This document shows, in pieces, positions 23,057 through 37,100 of a stretch of DNA of 64,000 nucleotides. The translations under genes were made by a program, and so were the position numbers. Source of the stretch: Dendrolimus kikuchii (lineage: Eukaryota > Arthropoda > Insecta > Lepidoptera > Lasiocampidae); NCBI GenBank assembly GCA_019925095.2, contig CM034401.1, positions 13,180,338-13,244,337 on the forward strand, written 5' to 3'. Within the stretch, counting starts at the first letter, position 1. Each line of letters begins with the position of its first letter. Under the pieces are notes generated by a model that searched no databases, was not told where the DNA came from, and saw only the letters and a program-made list of their open reading frames with translations.

Positions 23057-23382
23057 CTAAAATCGCGTTCTGCGCATCGAAAAGTGCGATGTTCCGAGCC
23101 GCCATTAATGGAGGCAAATTTAAGTTTGCATCGAACTATACCTCTGCTCTCCACGTGGCTAAGCATCACTGCCTATATTTGTGGTCTGTGTAAAAAATAT
23201 TGATAAATAATTTTAGTGTAGACTATGGATGTTTTTTTGGTTCCGGATCGAATTCAGTTTTTTGTTTGATAAAATAAAATATATTTAAATAAAAAATGCA
23301 TTCATTAAAATGTACTTACCTAACCTACCCAAATCATAATTTGCAGAAAACCTGCGAAAAATTTAAATGTGTGCTGGGACAC

Positions 23383-23566
23383 ATATTAGAAGTGAAACTT
23401 CAACGGACAAGTGGAAAAACGAATCGCAACAAAATTTTAACTTGAGGTTTTACGGGCAGATTGTTAATATATTTGTCCAATTTGAAAACCTGCCCGTAAA
23501 ACTTCAAGTTAAAATTTTGTTGCGATTCATTTTGTCACTTGTCCGTTGAAGTTTCACTTCTAATAT
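23383..23566. mobile_element. Palindromic MITE, 77-bp arms
   Basis: The left arm (23383-23459, starting ATATTAGAAGTGAAACTTC) and right arm (23490-23566) are nearly exact reverse complements with a 30-base spacer. Each end carries the 13-bp motif GAAGTGAAACTTC or its complement. No coding capacity. Confidence 0.85.
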
Positions 23567-23667
23567 ATTTTTTTGGTGTCGCCGTTGCAATAGGAGAGCG
23601 GATACATGTTAGAATAAATTCTAATTTTACATAAAAAAAATTGTGTGTGTGCAGTTAACATGCAGTA

Positions 23668-24304
23668 GAAGTGAAACTTCAGAGAATATACTCACAGATA
23701 ATTTTTCTCTAACTTTTATTAATATAAATATACAGTAGTCTCACTAATCCGGCACTTCAGTAGTCCGGTACGTCCAATAATTCGGCACCCTTCGCTCACG
23801 TCTTCTACTCTCGTTCCGCACTTGACGCACCACTCACCAGCATCAGTTTAACCAAAAAATTAATACTTGTTGTTTTCAAGTTGAGTACACGGCAATGTGC
23901 TTTATTTTATGTGTATATTATTAATTTTTCTATACAATCCAATAATTTAAACTTTCCAATAATCCAGCACCCCTAACTTTTATTAGTGCCGAATTAGTGA
24001 GACTCTACTGTAATTCCTTTAGCCTACCTCCGTCAATATATTATAATAATTCTAAATAAACTTCTTGAATATCACTTTCAATTTTTCACAATTTGAGTCT
24101 AAAAAATATTATGGTTTTTTTCGGTCCAAACTGCACCTATGTTTAAACATCGGTTTTATTGACTCTAAAATGTACTGCACAACGTAAAACTCGTATCTCC
24201 TTCGCTCGCAGGCTCAGTCCTATAGATTTATATGCTTATCTCTTTTAGTGTCGCTTTTTCGTTTCATCGAGTTACAAATCACGATTCTCAAGAAGTTTCA
24301 CTTC
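23668..24304. mobile_element. Possible larger element with the same 13-bp ends
   Basis: GAAGTGAAACTTC at 23668-23680 and its reverse complement at 24292-24304 face each other and could be the ends of a ~637-bp non-autonomous element. A pogo-like MITE sits inside it. The shared ends link it with the MITE at 23383-23566. Confidence 0.4.
23733..24010. mobile_element. Pogo/Tigger-type MITE
   Basis: Ends CAGTAGTCTCACTAATCCGG and CCGAATTAGTGAGACTCTAC plus TG are inverse to each other. The element is 278 bp and flanked by TA on both sides, as for pogo-class Tc1/mariner elements. No transposase is encoded. Confidence 0.75.
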
Positions 24305-25735
24305 AAAAAGAACAGGCGTTAAAATAACATCCTATCATTTAACTTTTAAAATATCATGATAGAAATCTTTTTAGTTACTTTTCAAGCAGTAATTGGCGTT
24401 GGAGCCATCAACAACAAAGATAGAATAGAACAAGCAGTAATTAATGCGATATTTGTCTCATTTTTCTTCTACCTGCTTATGACGTTGTGGCGAAACAAAC
24501 CTTTTCGCCTACTGGCTGGCAGGCCAGATTTTAAGCCTTTAGCTCACTATTAGCACATATGTGTCCGCGATGAGAGTGCAGATCGCGTTTGTGCACGTGA
24601 TCGTTAATTGTGTTGTTGTCTCACTCTGTTTATATAAGAGTTGTATGAAATGGGTATATTTTCTTGGTATATTACGAGATAGTTATAGTGTTAGTCTTGC
24701 GGCTTTTTGGTATATCGATAATTGTCTTAAAGGTTAACTTTATTATTGACAACTGTTATGTCAGGTTACAGCACAGAGTACTTTATATATACGGGTAGGT
24801 TACGGATACAGAGAAATGTTCACTAAAATGTAGATATTTTTAATCCTATTATATATTTGATATTATTTCTTTCAGCTATGTAAGTATTATATACCAAATT
24901 AGATATTTTACAAATGAACGGGTTATTTATTCCTGCAACGACCCGTCAACGTCATAATTAGGTACGCTAGTACAAATCTATGGAGATGCGACGGTCTGTG
25001 ATTTTATAAAAAATCCCCTCCCCTATTCACAACAAATACATCGTCGCCATGGCCACAAGAATGAAGTTTCGCTGACACTCATAGAGACAATAATAAAGTA
25101 GTACACAAGCAAAGAGTGCATTGTATATATGTATAAACATATACAATTATTTACTATTTAGTTAAGATGATATAGGAAGCACTGGTTAATGATTAAATGG
25201 AAAATAAAATGTACAACATTATTTTATTGACTCTGTATTAAAACTTGTCGTAAAAATTTAATATATAATGCATAATGCAGATTTTTTTACAATAGGTATC
25301 CATTTTATCTAAAACTTAAGAAATATATCGTTTTACTTATTATGGTAACATTTATGTTTATGTCTTATAATAAAATTAATAATAAGTACATAGGTATCAA
25401 ATCTCAGTTATTGTATATGAAAATTTGAATCTACTATTTGTAGGTAGACCTTAACTTTCTCCAATTAATCTAGCATTTTAGGTCAGATTTTTCATTTATC
25501 AGATAAACGACTAAATTGCTATCAACTAAATTATAAACTGACTGAACATAAAAGTTAAACGATTGAATTATGATTATTCATATTTTTAATTACTTTTTAT
25601 TCAATTTAATCCTTTGAACAGGGTCTCCAGATTCGTGATTTTGCCCTAAAAATATTTTGATTATGAAATTAAATTTTAAGTGTGTATAATTTTGTATGTG
25701 TGATGTAAAAATTCAAGGCAACCAATTTAATATCT
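24305..25735. other. AT-rich intergenic DNA
   Basis: No supported gene. A 65-codon frame at 24356-24553 has no recognised motif. A weak inverted repeat (AACGGGTTATTTATTCC... CGACCCGT) lies near 24917-24950. Confidence 0.35.
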
Positions 25736-25737
25736 TC

Positions 25738-25945
25738 TTCTTTACATATAAAAATGAATGTTTGTCTGTATGTCCTTTCTAGAATCGTAAACTATACTTT
25801 TGATCATGTGATGATCTTTAGCAAAGTTGTTGTGCATGAGCCAGAGAATGTTTCTGAGTTGGTTCACAATTGGACCCGGTAGGTGGCGCTGCTGTCGGCA
25901 TATCAATTGAAGCTTTTCCGGCCAGAACGACGTCTGCAGGGACAG
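25738..25945 (+). repeat. LINE tail repeat
   Basis: ATGAATGTTTGTCTGTATG, TGTTGTGCATGAGCCAGAG, GGTAGGTGGCGCTGC and GACGTCTGCAGGGACAG are typical of the 3' part of insect LINE repeats whose small open frames are not genes. Confidence 0.5.
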
Positions 25946-26879
25946 TTAGTATAATAATAAAAATAATGAGGGTCTGGATGTCATGTTACTTCTGGTATAA
26001 TAATTTATTAAAGTGGAGAAATTTTATAATGTCTAGAGACCCTACCTTTAAATAACTTCTAACTAATAATTAAAAAGTCAGCTCTTAATTATATAATATA
26101 TAATTTGTTTGTTAGATTTTAGTATATCTTAAGCTTATTACTATTAAGATAAGGTAGCACCGTTTCTTAAGTTTCAGCATGTGAGAAGAATACTAGGAAT
26201 GATAATTGCCTATGTGACATATTTTACAATAAATTCTAATACCATGTTACATGTACATCATATATAAAAGGGCAGGAGTTAAAATGTCACACATTATTAA
26301 ATACAATAATAAAAATAATTTAAATTACGGTTTAAACTAGTTATAATATCTTATTCGACTCTTATGACGTGATACCTGCTAATCCCGTACAAAATCTAGA
26401 CAACCACAGAATTTTGTCCGGTGAAATATTTCAATTGATTTGGTTGAGGCCCCAGAAATCATTCTTATCTAGCTTTTAGTGATATAGAAAAATGTCACAG
26501 CACATGCAAAACCTAAAGGTGCTTCGAGTGAAGTTACTTCCGTGAGTTTGCGCATGTCCAGGCAAATGTTAAAGTTTATTACATCTTACGGTGTGTTGTG
26601 GAAAAGAGATGGCATGCGCGGCCCGATAGCTTCCGAGCGAAGGAGCTATACTCTCTTCTCCGCTCTCTGCATGAACCTTATACCTAACTGTGTTTTGCAT
26701 AATAACAACTACGAACTTAATGCATTTAAATTTTTCTCGTACTATATACTAAAACTTTCGTTCTATATTTTATTAATATATATTTTTATTACTATTGTAA
26801 TTAAAATAAATGTATAAGAAATAAATCAATGAATTATTACAGATGTTACATCTGTATGTAAAATCTAGGAAACATCCCT

Positions 26880-27225
26880 ATTAATATTATAAATGCGAAA
26901 GTAACTCTGTCTGTCTTTCTGTTCCGTTTTCACGGAAAAACTACTGGACCGATTTGGCTGAAACTCAGTATATATATATATATATATATTTTCGATGCCG
27001 TGGATGAACATAGGATACTTTTTATCCCGAAAAATGGGATAGTTTCCGGGATAAAAATATATTTGTCTGTTTGTTTGTTATGCTTTTACGGAAAAACTAC
27101 TGAACCGATTTGGCTGAAAATCGGTATATATGTAATTTTCATACCGAGGGTAGACAAAGGATATTTTTCATCCCGGATAATGGGATAGATTTATGTAAAG
27201 GTTATCCCAAAAGTGGGACAGGTTT
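26880..27225 (+). repeat. LINE tail repeat with internal near-duplicate
   Basis: The unit TTACGGAAAAACTACTGAAC, CCGATTTGGCTGAAA, GGATACTTTTTATCCCG occurs twice about 160 bp apart, with a (TA)n run at about 26972-26989. It is an RTE/CR1-like 3' repeat. A probable end piece is at 27878-27905 (CCCGCGGCGTAGCCGCGGGG). Confidence 0.55.
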
Positions 27226-27510
27226 TGGTTGGTTTTGTGATTTGCCATTTTCATCATTTTGGTTATTTTGTCCGTTTTGCTCTTTCTGTCTATTTGGCTC
27301 TCTTGCTCTTTTTGCTCTTTTTCTCTTTTTGAACTTTTTGTCCTTTTTTGTCCATTTTGTTCTTTTCGCTGTTTTGCTCTTTTTTGACTTTTTGCTCTTT
27401 TTGTCCATTTTGATCTTTTTGTCCTTTTTGACAATTTCGCTCTTTTTGTCCTTTTAGCTCTTTTTGATGTTTTTGTCCTTTTTGCTGTTTTTGTCGTTTT
27501 TGTAGTTTTC
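27226..27510. repeat. Degenerate T-rich minisatellite, 9-10 bp period
   Basis: About 285 bp made of units such as TTTTTGCTC and TTTTTGTCC. On the minus strand this reads as repeated Lys, Arg and Thr, which explains the long basic open frame there. I do not regard that frame as a gene. Confidence 0.75.
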
Positions 27511-28112
27511 ATTGATGGGGATAGATAAATAAAACTAGGACTGTTTGTAATAAAGGATGAAAGTTTGAATGAGACTAATCATTTCTCAAGTTCACAGATA
27601 TAAAAATTCATCGTCTATAAAAATGCGATAGTAACTCGATATGTCTTTCTGTTAAGTTTTCGGAAATCACTGGGAATACTGGATCGTTTTTATTGTAATT
27701 TTGTTTAAATGTAGTTTTAATGCCGAAAATGGACATATATACTCATGCCAGGAGATCGGATAGTTTCCGATATAAAATTAAGTGAATTTTTCGGGTGCAA
27801 ATGGCACTAACATAAAAATGTTGTACAATGTAACCTGTATTAACGCCTGCTCTTTAAACAAGAAGCAGGAACTAGAGGTTAACCCGCGGCGTAGCCGCGG
27901 GGTAAACTATAGTATGATATAAAGCGAAACATCATAGCTGTATTCTTCTCCCATGGTTTAAGGTAACTTGAGAATAAATATTTAAGTACCAAAATAATTT
28001 TGAAAATGGTAACATTATTAACTCTCAACAATAATATGACCTATACGTAATTCAAATGTGATTAACATTAAAATCATAATAACTGTATCCAGAAAAATTT
28101 TTCAGGAATGCT

Positions 28113-31100
28113 TTAAACTTCCTTAGTTGTTTCATCGTTGTGATTGTTTCTTTCCAGTTCGTCCAGTGGTAACGTTTCTGTGAATTATAATGAGATAAAA
28201 ATAAATGAATGGAAAATATCTTATTTTTCGCTATGGAATAAAATATAGTCTAGATATAAATGTAATATATATACTATTGGAAAATGATTGGCCTTATTAT
28301 TAATATATTACAAATGCTGACTGAAATATCACTAATTTTATTCACAGAACTTCCAGAGATGCAACAAGTCCAAATCGTTACAATCAATAGATAACGTGCA
28401 GGAATATGTACCGTATGTAAATTTATCTAACCTGCTGAAGCTGCTAAGTAAAAGCGTCAATTTATAGTTTTAGTTGAGATTTTCTATCTTGTTAATTTAT
28501 TAATTTCGCCTCCTCTATCTTTAGGGTTAGAAATCTTGGTACATATGATAAGCATTGCGACGCATACACAATTCATTCGGCATATGACTGACATGAGACA
28601 TTTAAAACAGAATCTAGGAGAATCGGGCAGATTGACACATGTCATAGGATCGTTGATATACAATAAACTACCCAAAAGAATAACGGACTCAACATCCGTA
28701 ATAGTAGATTGTTACACGAGAGGTGAAAGTGACCTATTTATGCATGAGATGGCGCACGAACGTAGCGAGAGGGCTAATAGTCCGAGTGTCTAAATAGGAC
28801 TCACCCGAGGTTAACACTCTGGTTTTCATTTCGAATTTGAGAAAAGTAAATAAAAACTGTTTATTTAAACAAAGTTCTCTAATGAAACCAGGCTTTAAAT
28901 CCATATCTAATTTTGATGAACTCATTTAAGACGCCAAGTACTTTTTTTCTTTCTGTAGCATTCTACCAGCTAGTATTATTTGTGCACTAATGATTGTAAA
29001 TATTTAACTCAAATTGATGTTTTAATAATAATTTAGTGGAAAGAAATTTATATATTACAAAATTGTTGATATTTTTTGTTTCAATCTATACCACGATTTA
29101 ACACTGGCTGTAAAAAAGTTGGCACATGAGTTGCATATATTGGTTTGTATAGTTTTTAATTTTTTTGAAAGCAGAGAAAATCATTTCAATGGGACGGAAA
29201 GTACTGTTCTCATCTCTGTGATCAGACAACTCCAAGTGTACATTCAGAATATAAGAAATGAAAATTCATTTAAAATACGGCTTAGGAAGTGGTTAGTTGC
29301 AGCACACCCTTTACAGCCATGAAGAGTTTATGAACATTTATGTTAATTGAGACCATAATTAAATTAATAACAACGTATAACATTGTTATGAATAAAATAT
29401 TTCTGATTTCTTGCTTATCTAATTTCTATTACAAGTTTTTACTTTCTATTAATGGTTAGTATTCTTTCATGATAATAGTCAGAAAATATTACTTACCATC
29501 TCCTTTAGTTAATAGTCTTGGCCCTGTGATGGCAATGAGCAGCGCTCCCAAAGGCGCCGATAAGACAACACTCAATACACTGATAGCTAAAATTGCTTTT
29601 GCATAAGTCTCCTCGTCTTCTCGACTTAACCCCGATGTTTGACCACTGTGTACTAGATCTAGAGCTGCAGGCCCTAAGGCAGCCTGTTCATAATAATATG
29701 ATACACTTTTTCATTTTTATTGCATGAGTTCAGCAGACAGGCAAACGACCCACTTTATGGAAAGCGGTTAACATCGCCCAAGGTCATTTGCAGCACTAAA
29801 GGTGCTACAAAAGCGCTGCTACTCTCTTAAGGAAGATTGGAACCTGGTCACTAATGCCGGAACACAACTCAAGGATGTTATGGCGGCATGCTCTAGACCA
29901 GAGGTGGTAGCCATCCAGTCGGGCAAATACCCTACCATCTGGCGGTGGGATATTTTGTCGCCTCTTACGACAGGCCGCCCGGCCGCAGGAAATTGTATTC
30001 TTTCTCTGTTCCTGCACGGATAGCAATTTAATTCATTAGATTAAAATTATTTCGTTCCAAGTACTATGAAGTACTTGGAAGGTACATATGAAGAATACTC
30101 ATGCATATAAAACATATCTTATTTATTTTACAGGTCGGCAATATGGCTGTCCCATTTCAAAACCCAGCAACTCACAATTTTTTAGACCCGATTACTAGGT
30201 ATTGATGTGCTTAGATGTCAGTTTTAATAATAATAAAAATGGATCTCGTGATTCTTTTCTTAAAAATTATTCTGTCAAAGTATCATCTATTCACAAATAG
30301 GATTTTTTGGTGAATCTAGTCTACAAACTGATTTATTATAAGATGAATTCTTAAAAATTGTTAGAATTTACAGTGTCAACGTTTCGAAATAGGGTAGCCA
30401 AATAGCAGATTTTCCTGTGAAAGTGTAACAGACGGACAGAGTTACTTTGGCATTTATAATATTAGGATATTTTTTTAATTTCTTTTATATGTATATTTAA
30501 CTACCTATGCTTGACAATCTATATAATATAGTCTATTTTCATATACTTTGTGTAGAACTATTCGATGTGGTTAGTGGAAACTAAAAGATCAGATATATAA
30601 ATCTGTTATACGACCGGTCATGTTCGGTCCGAATATTGGGCCATTAAAGTGATAGACTAGACCATAAACATCTACATTCAGCCGAGATGAAATTGTTGAG
30701 ATCGATATGTGGAGTTACAAGAATGGATAAGGTAAGAAATGAATATATAAAGGGATCTTTGAAAGTTGCACCCATAACTAAATAATTTTATTGAAATAAA
30801 GAATACTAAGGTGGCATCGGATCGGGATATAATGAGGAATGAAAGTCATGTGACAAAGAGAATGAAGAAGAACTGCAAGATTGATGAACACAAATGTAAA
30901 GGTAGATCAAAAAAGAGATGGATGGATTGTGTGAAGGATGATATGATGATTTGTGGTGAGGCAAACATCAGTCTGTCAAGAGTATGGAAGAAAAAAACAT
31001 ATTGTGCCGATCCCAAATAATTGGGAGTAGGTGAAAGAAAAGTTAAATATGATGTTAGTGGCACATACAAAACAGGAAGGTTTTACGTAAGTTATAATTT

Positions 31101-34100
31101 TATAGTATATTCTATTCTCTATGGTTTTTAGAATTGTACGTCTTTCTTTTACTATGGTCATTACTTTTTTATTGAGGATTCATAGAGAAAAGAAGAGGAA
31201 GTTTTTTTTGGAAACGACGCCCTTCTCTGTAAGATAATAGAAAGCAAAGTGGAAGATAAGACCTAGGAGGGCATTTATCAACCAAATAAATCCAAGGGTA
31301 GGTGTCTTGTTGTATATAGAATTGAAGCCGCTGGCTGAGAATAAAGGTTTGGAGGGGGCTCCACCAACAGGAGTTAAACTCTTAAATATTATGATGATAA
31401 TGATTATTAATATAATCTCTACCTGTACAGTAGCTTTCGCAGTCCAAGTCAGTCCAATGAACAGTTTCTCTTTACTGTTGAGTCCACAACCAAAACTGAC
31501 TAAGAATGTGGCTATTCCTCTCAGTACTAAACAAACAATTAGACAAATGGCACCCATCTTAATAACTTCAGGGTCTAATGCACTGATCTGTAATACAGCG
31601 TGTAAACACTAAAGGCATTGACTCGTTTATCAGTGTTAGTATCATTCAAATTTGTTACGTCAACAATTTGATCCGTGATACAATTTACAATAAATTCTAC
31701 AACAATATTCATATAAAAGATAAGAATATTAAATGATCAAAATTTCACACAACAATAAATGTTTCAGCAAAAGTATATCTTACTGTGATTTGAGCTCCAG
31801 TGAAAGCAAAGAGTATAGGCTCAAAGAATATCCACAATATCCTAAATAAATTGCTAACTGGGTTTTTATTTACTGGCCATCCTTGTTTGTCCCAATAGAA
31901 AGCTGCAACAAATCCTGAACAAACAATAGCCAACGGTCCTGAAAATGAAATAAAGTATGATAAAAATTAAAGAACAAATACTAAGATTCTAATTTATCTA
32001 TGTTTTAATAAATACCCATAAGTTAATTTAATTGACATATGTTGTAGGAACTATAAAATGACTATATTAGTTTAAAAAGAAATAAAGATAATAATTAGCA
32101 TCAAGTATAAGTAACTACAATAAAAGTAAAAAAAATCTATAACAGATCTAATTAAAACTAAGTTATTAACTTAATTGCCACATTTTATAATTATAGTATG
32201 GTATGGATGTATTACGTGATTGATTGAAATCTACAACATTGTAAAAATGCCGTGTCTGTATGATGAGCTATTAAAAATTAAAAACTGGAATAGACTATAT
32301 GAACAGTGGAGAATACGGTGCAATTTTTTTTTTAGATTTCTTATCACGATAAATATGCTTTAACATTAAAACGAGAAAGTCTGTGCGGATGAATGCTTCA
32401 AGTTCAAACTATTAAACGGATTTTGTTGAAACTTTTCAATCAGCTTATATAGCAGACTAGCTATACCCGGCAGACGTTGTCCTGCCTTTAAAAACAAAAA
32501 TGTAGAACCCGATTGCAGCGACATTTATCAGGACCAATAGTTAATTTAAACCATTCTCGAATCCACTTTAGTAAAAACAAAAAAAATCTTCAAAATAGGT
32601 CCCACTGTTTAGGAAAACTTTAGCGGTGCCACCTACCGCGGTAGCTCTATAATCTTAACCATCCCAGGACCCACCTGAACACACACAAAAATAATTTCAC
32701 CTAAGTATTGGAACCCGATTACAGCTAAATTAATTATTTTAGTAAATACATTTTTTATTATGTATTTTTTAACAATAAAATAACTTCGACCGATGAATCT
32801 GTTTTAAACTATATTAAGTTTTTTTACATCCTCTTTGACGATATTTGGAGCACGCATTCTGTCAATTCTATGTCAAACGTCATAAGGTTAGATTAGAAAT
32901 TATTTGATATGGTGGCTGAGTATTCTTAAATTTTCTAATTTTCCACGCAATTTTCTTAATTTTTTCTTTCATAAAAACCTTTTCCTGACAATAACAAACA
33001 CAACAAAAAAAGAATTAGCGAAACCGGTCCAGCCGTTCACGCGTGATGGCATGGCCGAGGGAAATAGGGATTCATTTTTATATATATAGATTATCATTTA
33101 GGCTACAATTAAGAAACCTATATAACTGATCATAAATCTTGATAGAATTGAAATCTTACCAGCGCCACTCCATCCAATCATACTTGAGATGAATAGGGAG
33201 AAAAGGCCTCCCAAAAACAAAGCGAGAAATCTCAAAGGTACTACATATAGATCGCCCTTTTCTGGTATAAACGATGTCATTGCTCCCCATAACGACCCAA
33301 GGACCACTCCAGCAACAATGGACAGAGGACCCTGCAGTCATCATAAAATGTAAAATAAAAGTATAAGTTTGTAACTAATGCCACGAAAGAAAGAAGAATG
33401 TTAGCAGTGAGAATCGCCCAGTATCCTTTCTAAGTCGTTCACTCATTGCTGAGGATGAGATCGATCGAGACTGATGGCAGTAAATAAAAATCGCGCCCAG
33501 TATATAAATCTGAAAAAGCTCCTAAAACGACCCAGATTCCGTCACAGGGCATTCTCTTCTAGCTTTTTGACATCTGGCGTAGGTGAAATAATGTATTAAG
33601 GTAAGGATTTGCGTTTTAAGTTATCGATACAGGAATCTTCCCTAAAAAAAAAATCAGCGAGCAAAGACGGTCGCGCCCAGGTACTCAAATTACCTATAAT
33701 GTTTGCAAAATATAAAAGTGTTTATGCGTGCGTAAATTGCAGAGAACAAACTGTAGAGTTCCATGAATTACGTTTATTATTGAAATAAATTTATTTCACT
33801 ACTAGTCACGTCCAGTAAGTTCAAATATTATACTACAAACATTGGTTCCTATTTGGGTTTCATAGATAATATTATGTTCATTACAAATCAAATATTGAAT
33901 CGGTATTGTAAAGAAGTTGGGTCAAAATATAAATTTACACTGATAACTATTCACTTCGGATAATTGTAAGTCGTAGTAGGACATTGTCAAGGACACTGGT
34001 GGCGCATTATAACTAATGGTCGGCTCCTATATCTTACTATTTATTCACTTACCTTATCATCAGTTGAATTTTAACATTAATTGTATGGAGCTTATATATA

Positions 34101-37100
34101 GAACAAGCCATAACTGGGTTAAAATTTGGCAAAGGAAATACAACGCTTATATTATTTTCGTACCGTGTGGATATTGTTATTGTTATCGGCATATCGAGAT
34201 TAACGATATATGAAACACGTCAATCCGGCTTGGATAAGCGTGGGGGATATTTATTTTATTTTTATATTAGCTGTGCCACAACTTCGTCTGTACGAGATAT
34301 GAATTTTGCCTTCGGATTTTCAGAATCGCGCAAGAATTTGCATTTGCATATAGAGTCAAATTTCAGTTTGACTCGTAGACGAAAACTCCAAAAACGTTAA
34401 TTTATGACTTGGCATCGTAAAAATAACAGCTCTCATTTGGCACTTATTCATATAACACAGTCAATCAGTCACTGTAATGTTACATTATTTATTGGTATAA
34501 ATTACAAAGTGTTTAGAACCAACCTTAATAATGTTAAATGTGACTGAACCAGATGAGAACATGGCGTTTAATATTATCGCAAATACAGCAACGCTTATGG
34601 AATCGTCAATCGCTGCAGCGGCTACGACCAACGTTGGTATTCCCTTTGAAACTCCATATCCTACATCACGCAGTCTAAAGAGACAAGGCACTACTACTGC
34701 TGGAGATACCGACGCTATCATTGAGCCTAACAGAAATCCTGAAATAAGTTTATAGACAAATAAATATTATGTACTAGTTTCTGCCCGCGAAATCATCCGT
34801 GTGGAATAGTAAAAAAAAGTAAGTTAAAAAACCCCACGATTTTGAAACGTTCTTCATTGGAGCTCCGCTCCTATTGGTCTTAACGTGATGATATATAGCC
34901 TATAGCCTTCCTCCATAAATGGGCTATCTAACACTGAAAGATTTTTTAGTAGTAGTTAGCAGTAGTTCCTGAGATTATCACGTTCAAACAAACAAACTTT
35001 TCAGTTATATATATTAGTATAAGATTTAATGCTGAAAACGAGACCAATCTTTGATTTACAAACCCATTAAATGATAGGGCAAACTGTAATGTAATTTTAC
35101 ATATTCGATAACTTGAAATTTTAAATTGACTTATAGTGCTTCCTAAATGGATTTACTTATGTGAATTTTGGTTACGTGGACCACAAAACCTCTCTATTTT
35201 ACAGTCTTGATCTATTTAACAAATTTTACAAAATTTTGGTCACATTTGATTTCATCTGAATCCCGTAACAGTAAAATTTTCGAAGAAACAAGTATTGTAT
35301 GTTTAATAGTACATTCTTACCCCAAATCCAAGGTAAATTTAATAAATAGTGAGTTGAAATCGCTATAAGTATGCACTCGACCGACCAAGGCATTAAACCT
35401 AATTGCAAAACAGCTGCATAATGTTTCTTTAAAACACCTGCATCCAAACCGAGCCCAGCTCTTGTTAAAATTATGACTAACGCTACTTTTCTGAAAATAA
35501 TATTTTTTAATTTTTAGTTACATTTATAATAATAATTATAAAAGAAACAAAGACTTTAGGGGCCCTCTGAAAATTGTACCCGTGACTGGGGAATGAAAGC
35601 TTTTGCCAGATTTTTGTAACTAATCTGTTATAACGGGGACATGAAAAATACTGGAGTTGACATAAAACGTGTAAGGTGGAAATGGTAATCAATAATATAT
35701 GTATACTATATGTTTCTAGAAGTATTTTTGGTAATACTATTGAATATGAGAAGTAATGATGTTCGTGGCATAGCAGATAAATAAATGCAAGAGTGTCCTC
35801 TATATAGATATGACCAAGTTATATGAAAATTTATGGTTATGTGGAAAACAAATATTTAGCTTTTGAATTTGAATAGATGTTGAAGATCGTGTAAAATGGA
35901 GAAGTGAAGCAGTAAAACGGACTCCGAGCTCCGGATGCAGTCAGAATTTAACGATTTTATGATGATAATAGAAGTAAAACTTTCAAGTACACCTATTAAA
36001 AAGAAACTTAAACACTTAATATTACTGTACAAGATTATGTAGCAAATCGCCATCCTTAGCAGCAGTGTCATCAACATCATCAGCATTCAGTGTCCTTAGA
36101 TGATAGCTGCATTGCTACATTAAATGGCAATGATTATACACGCAAAAGATGAATCACCAATATTATAGTCACGGGTAACATAAAGACGAGAGCAGAAACA
36201 GGTGGGTACACTATAAAGTGACCTTATCAATGATACTTACAATTAAAATAAGTATAAAATAGAATTGCATTTAACCTCAGATCCTGATTAAGTTTCCTAT
36301 AAGCATCTGTCATATTGACTAGGTGAAGGTTTTGAAACAGTATTCCAGTAAGTAGCATGCCAATAAGCGCTGGTAACGTAGTTATCTTGAGCCATAACCA
36401 GCCTATTAAGTACGCTGCTGTAACTAATATGGTCATGCCGAGAAGTTCACCGTTTAATCCTACAGGCTCTCCCAATTCTGCGTAAAGAATACCCCACGTC
36501 AGAAAGACTGCAAAAAAATTGATAAGATTCTCAGTTGTAATTGTAACGTTAATTACACTTTCTTTTTTTTAAACCATGACTGCACAATTTCTGTATCTAT
36601 CTAGAATCGAGTATTCGTGAAATTAAATAATAGTCTTCAATTCCAGCAAATAGGAACCAGAGGAAAGGTAGGCCCGTTAACAGAAGGCTTAGTCTTTGAT
36701 TTGACTGATTGACGCCAAGGGAGTCATCGATGATCATGAAAAGAGACATCTCATTAAAATATTTACACCTGTTTGGTAAATATATAAACGTGGAAATGAC
36801 CGTTTTTGGGTATTGGTCTTTAAAAGTTTGTGTGGTATGTTTTCGCCGCTTTGGAAATGGTACCCGTCTTGATATTTTTCAAGTAAATGGATATCGGTTT
36901 ACTGCGGCAGAATATGGATTCTAATTTAGGCGAACGAAACAAGGTTATGTTTAAGGGCGACATAAGTTTTCCATCAGGTAGGCCGTCTGACTGTTTGCTA
37001 ATGACAAAATAAAAAAATGCTATAAGTACATGCCAGTATGTATTTGGAATGTCGTACTCCATTATATCATCGATATGGCTTCTCTTTATTTGGCAATCAG

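Noticed and set aside
27168..27512. Lys/Arg/Thr-rich minus-strand frame of 114 codons
   Set aside because: It is fully explained by the T-rich short tandem repeat on the other strand.
28536..28793. 85-codon plus-strand frame inside the antiporter gene
   Set aside because: It lies in an intron on the other strand and shows no known family.
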